DNA of 44,572 bases, from positions 1 through 44,572 of the forward strand of contig CANQBT010000002.1 of the NCBI GenBank assembly GCA_947589405.1, in the 5' to 3' direction. Source of the DNA: an uncultured Clostridia bacterium (lineage in GTDB: Bacteria > Bacillota > Clostridia > Lachnospirales > CAG-274). Below are positions 44,557-44,572 of the stretch, one piece after another. Positions within the stretch are counted from its first letter, which is position 1. Each line of letters opens with the position of its first letter. The translations under genes were made by a program, and so were the position numbers. Under the pieces are notes generated by a model. It was given only the letters and a program-made list of their open reading frames with translations. It had not been told where the DNA came from and searched no databases.

Positions 44557-44572
44557 GTCGCAGACTTTAATC

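Overview
The window is a chromosomal segment of a low-to-moderate GC Firmicute, probably a Clostridia gut-type lineage. This assignment rests on gene content only. Supported content, left to right: a cobalamin lower-loop assembly operon (cbiB-cobC-cobU-cobS, minus); a DUF3793 gene; a MATE transporter; tRNA-Ser(GCT); an APH-like kinase; a split chromate transporter; a VTC-domain/DUF4956 pair (plus); an Fe-S/tRNA thiolation operon (iscR-nifS-nifU-mnmA); yunB; a large class A PBP with N-terminal tandem repeats; PAP2 and dapF. A long minus-strand surface-polysaccharide cluster follows (PrsA-like, TagA/WecG, a 151-aa secreted protein, CsaB, O-antigen ligase-like, DUF4330, two GT4s, WecC-like dehydrogenase, Wzx-like flippase, NAGPA-type phosphodiester glycosidase), then a 1306-aa Ig-like + PL9-like pectate lyase. 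The right end carries a purine salvage block (PNP, amidohydrolase), ybaK, an AEC transporter, a nitronate monooxygenase-like gene, two SseB-family genes, and an L10 leader with rplJ-rplL. The most unusual structure is a KilA-N gene inserted inside the polysaccharide operon. It is bracketed by two identical 60-bp direct repeats, each containing a GTGACC-T-GGTCAC palindrome. The KilA-N ORF and the upstream wecC-like ORF both stop at the same TAA, in the same phase, at the start of the repeat. This looks like a minimal cassette-type insertion with no recombinase of its own. Several intergenic gaps also carry dispersed palindromic repeats, with at least two families each present twice in this window.
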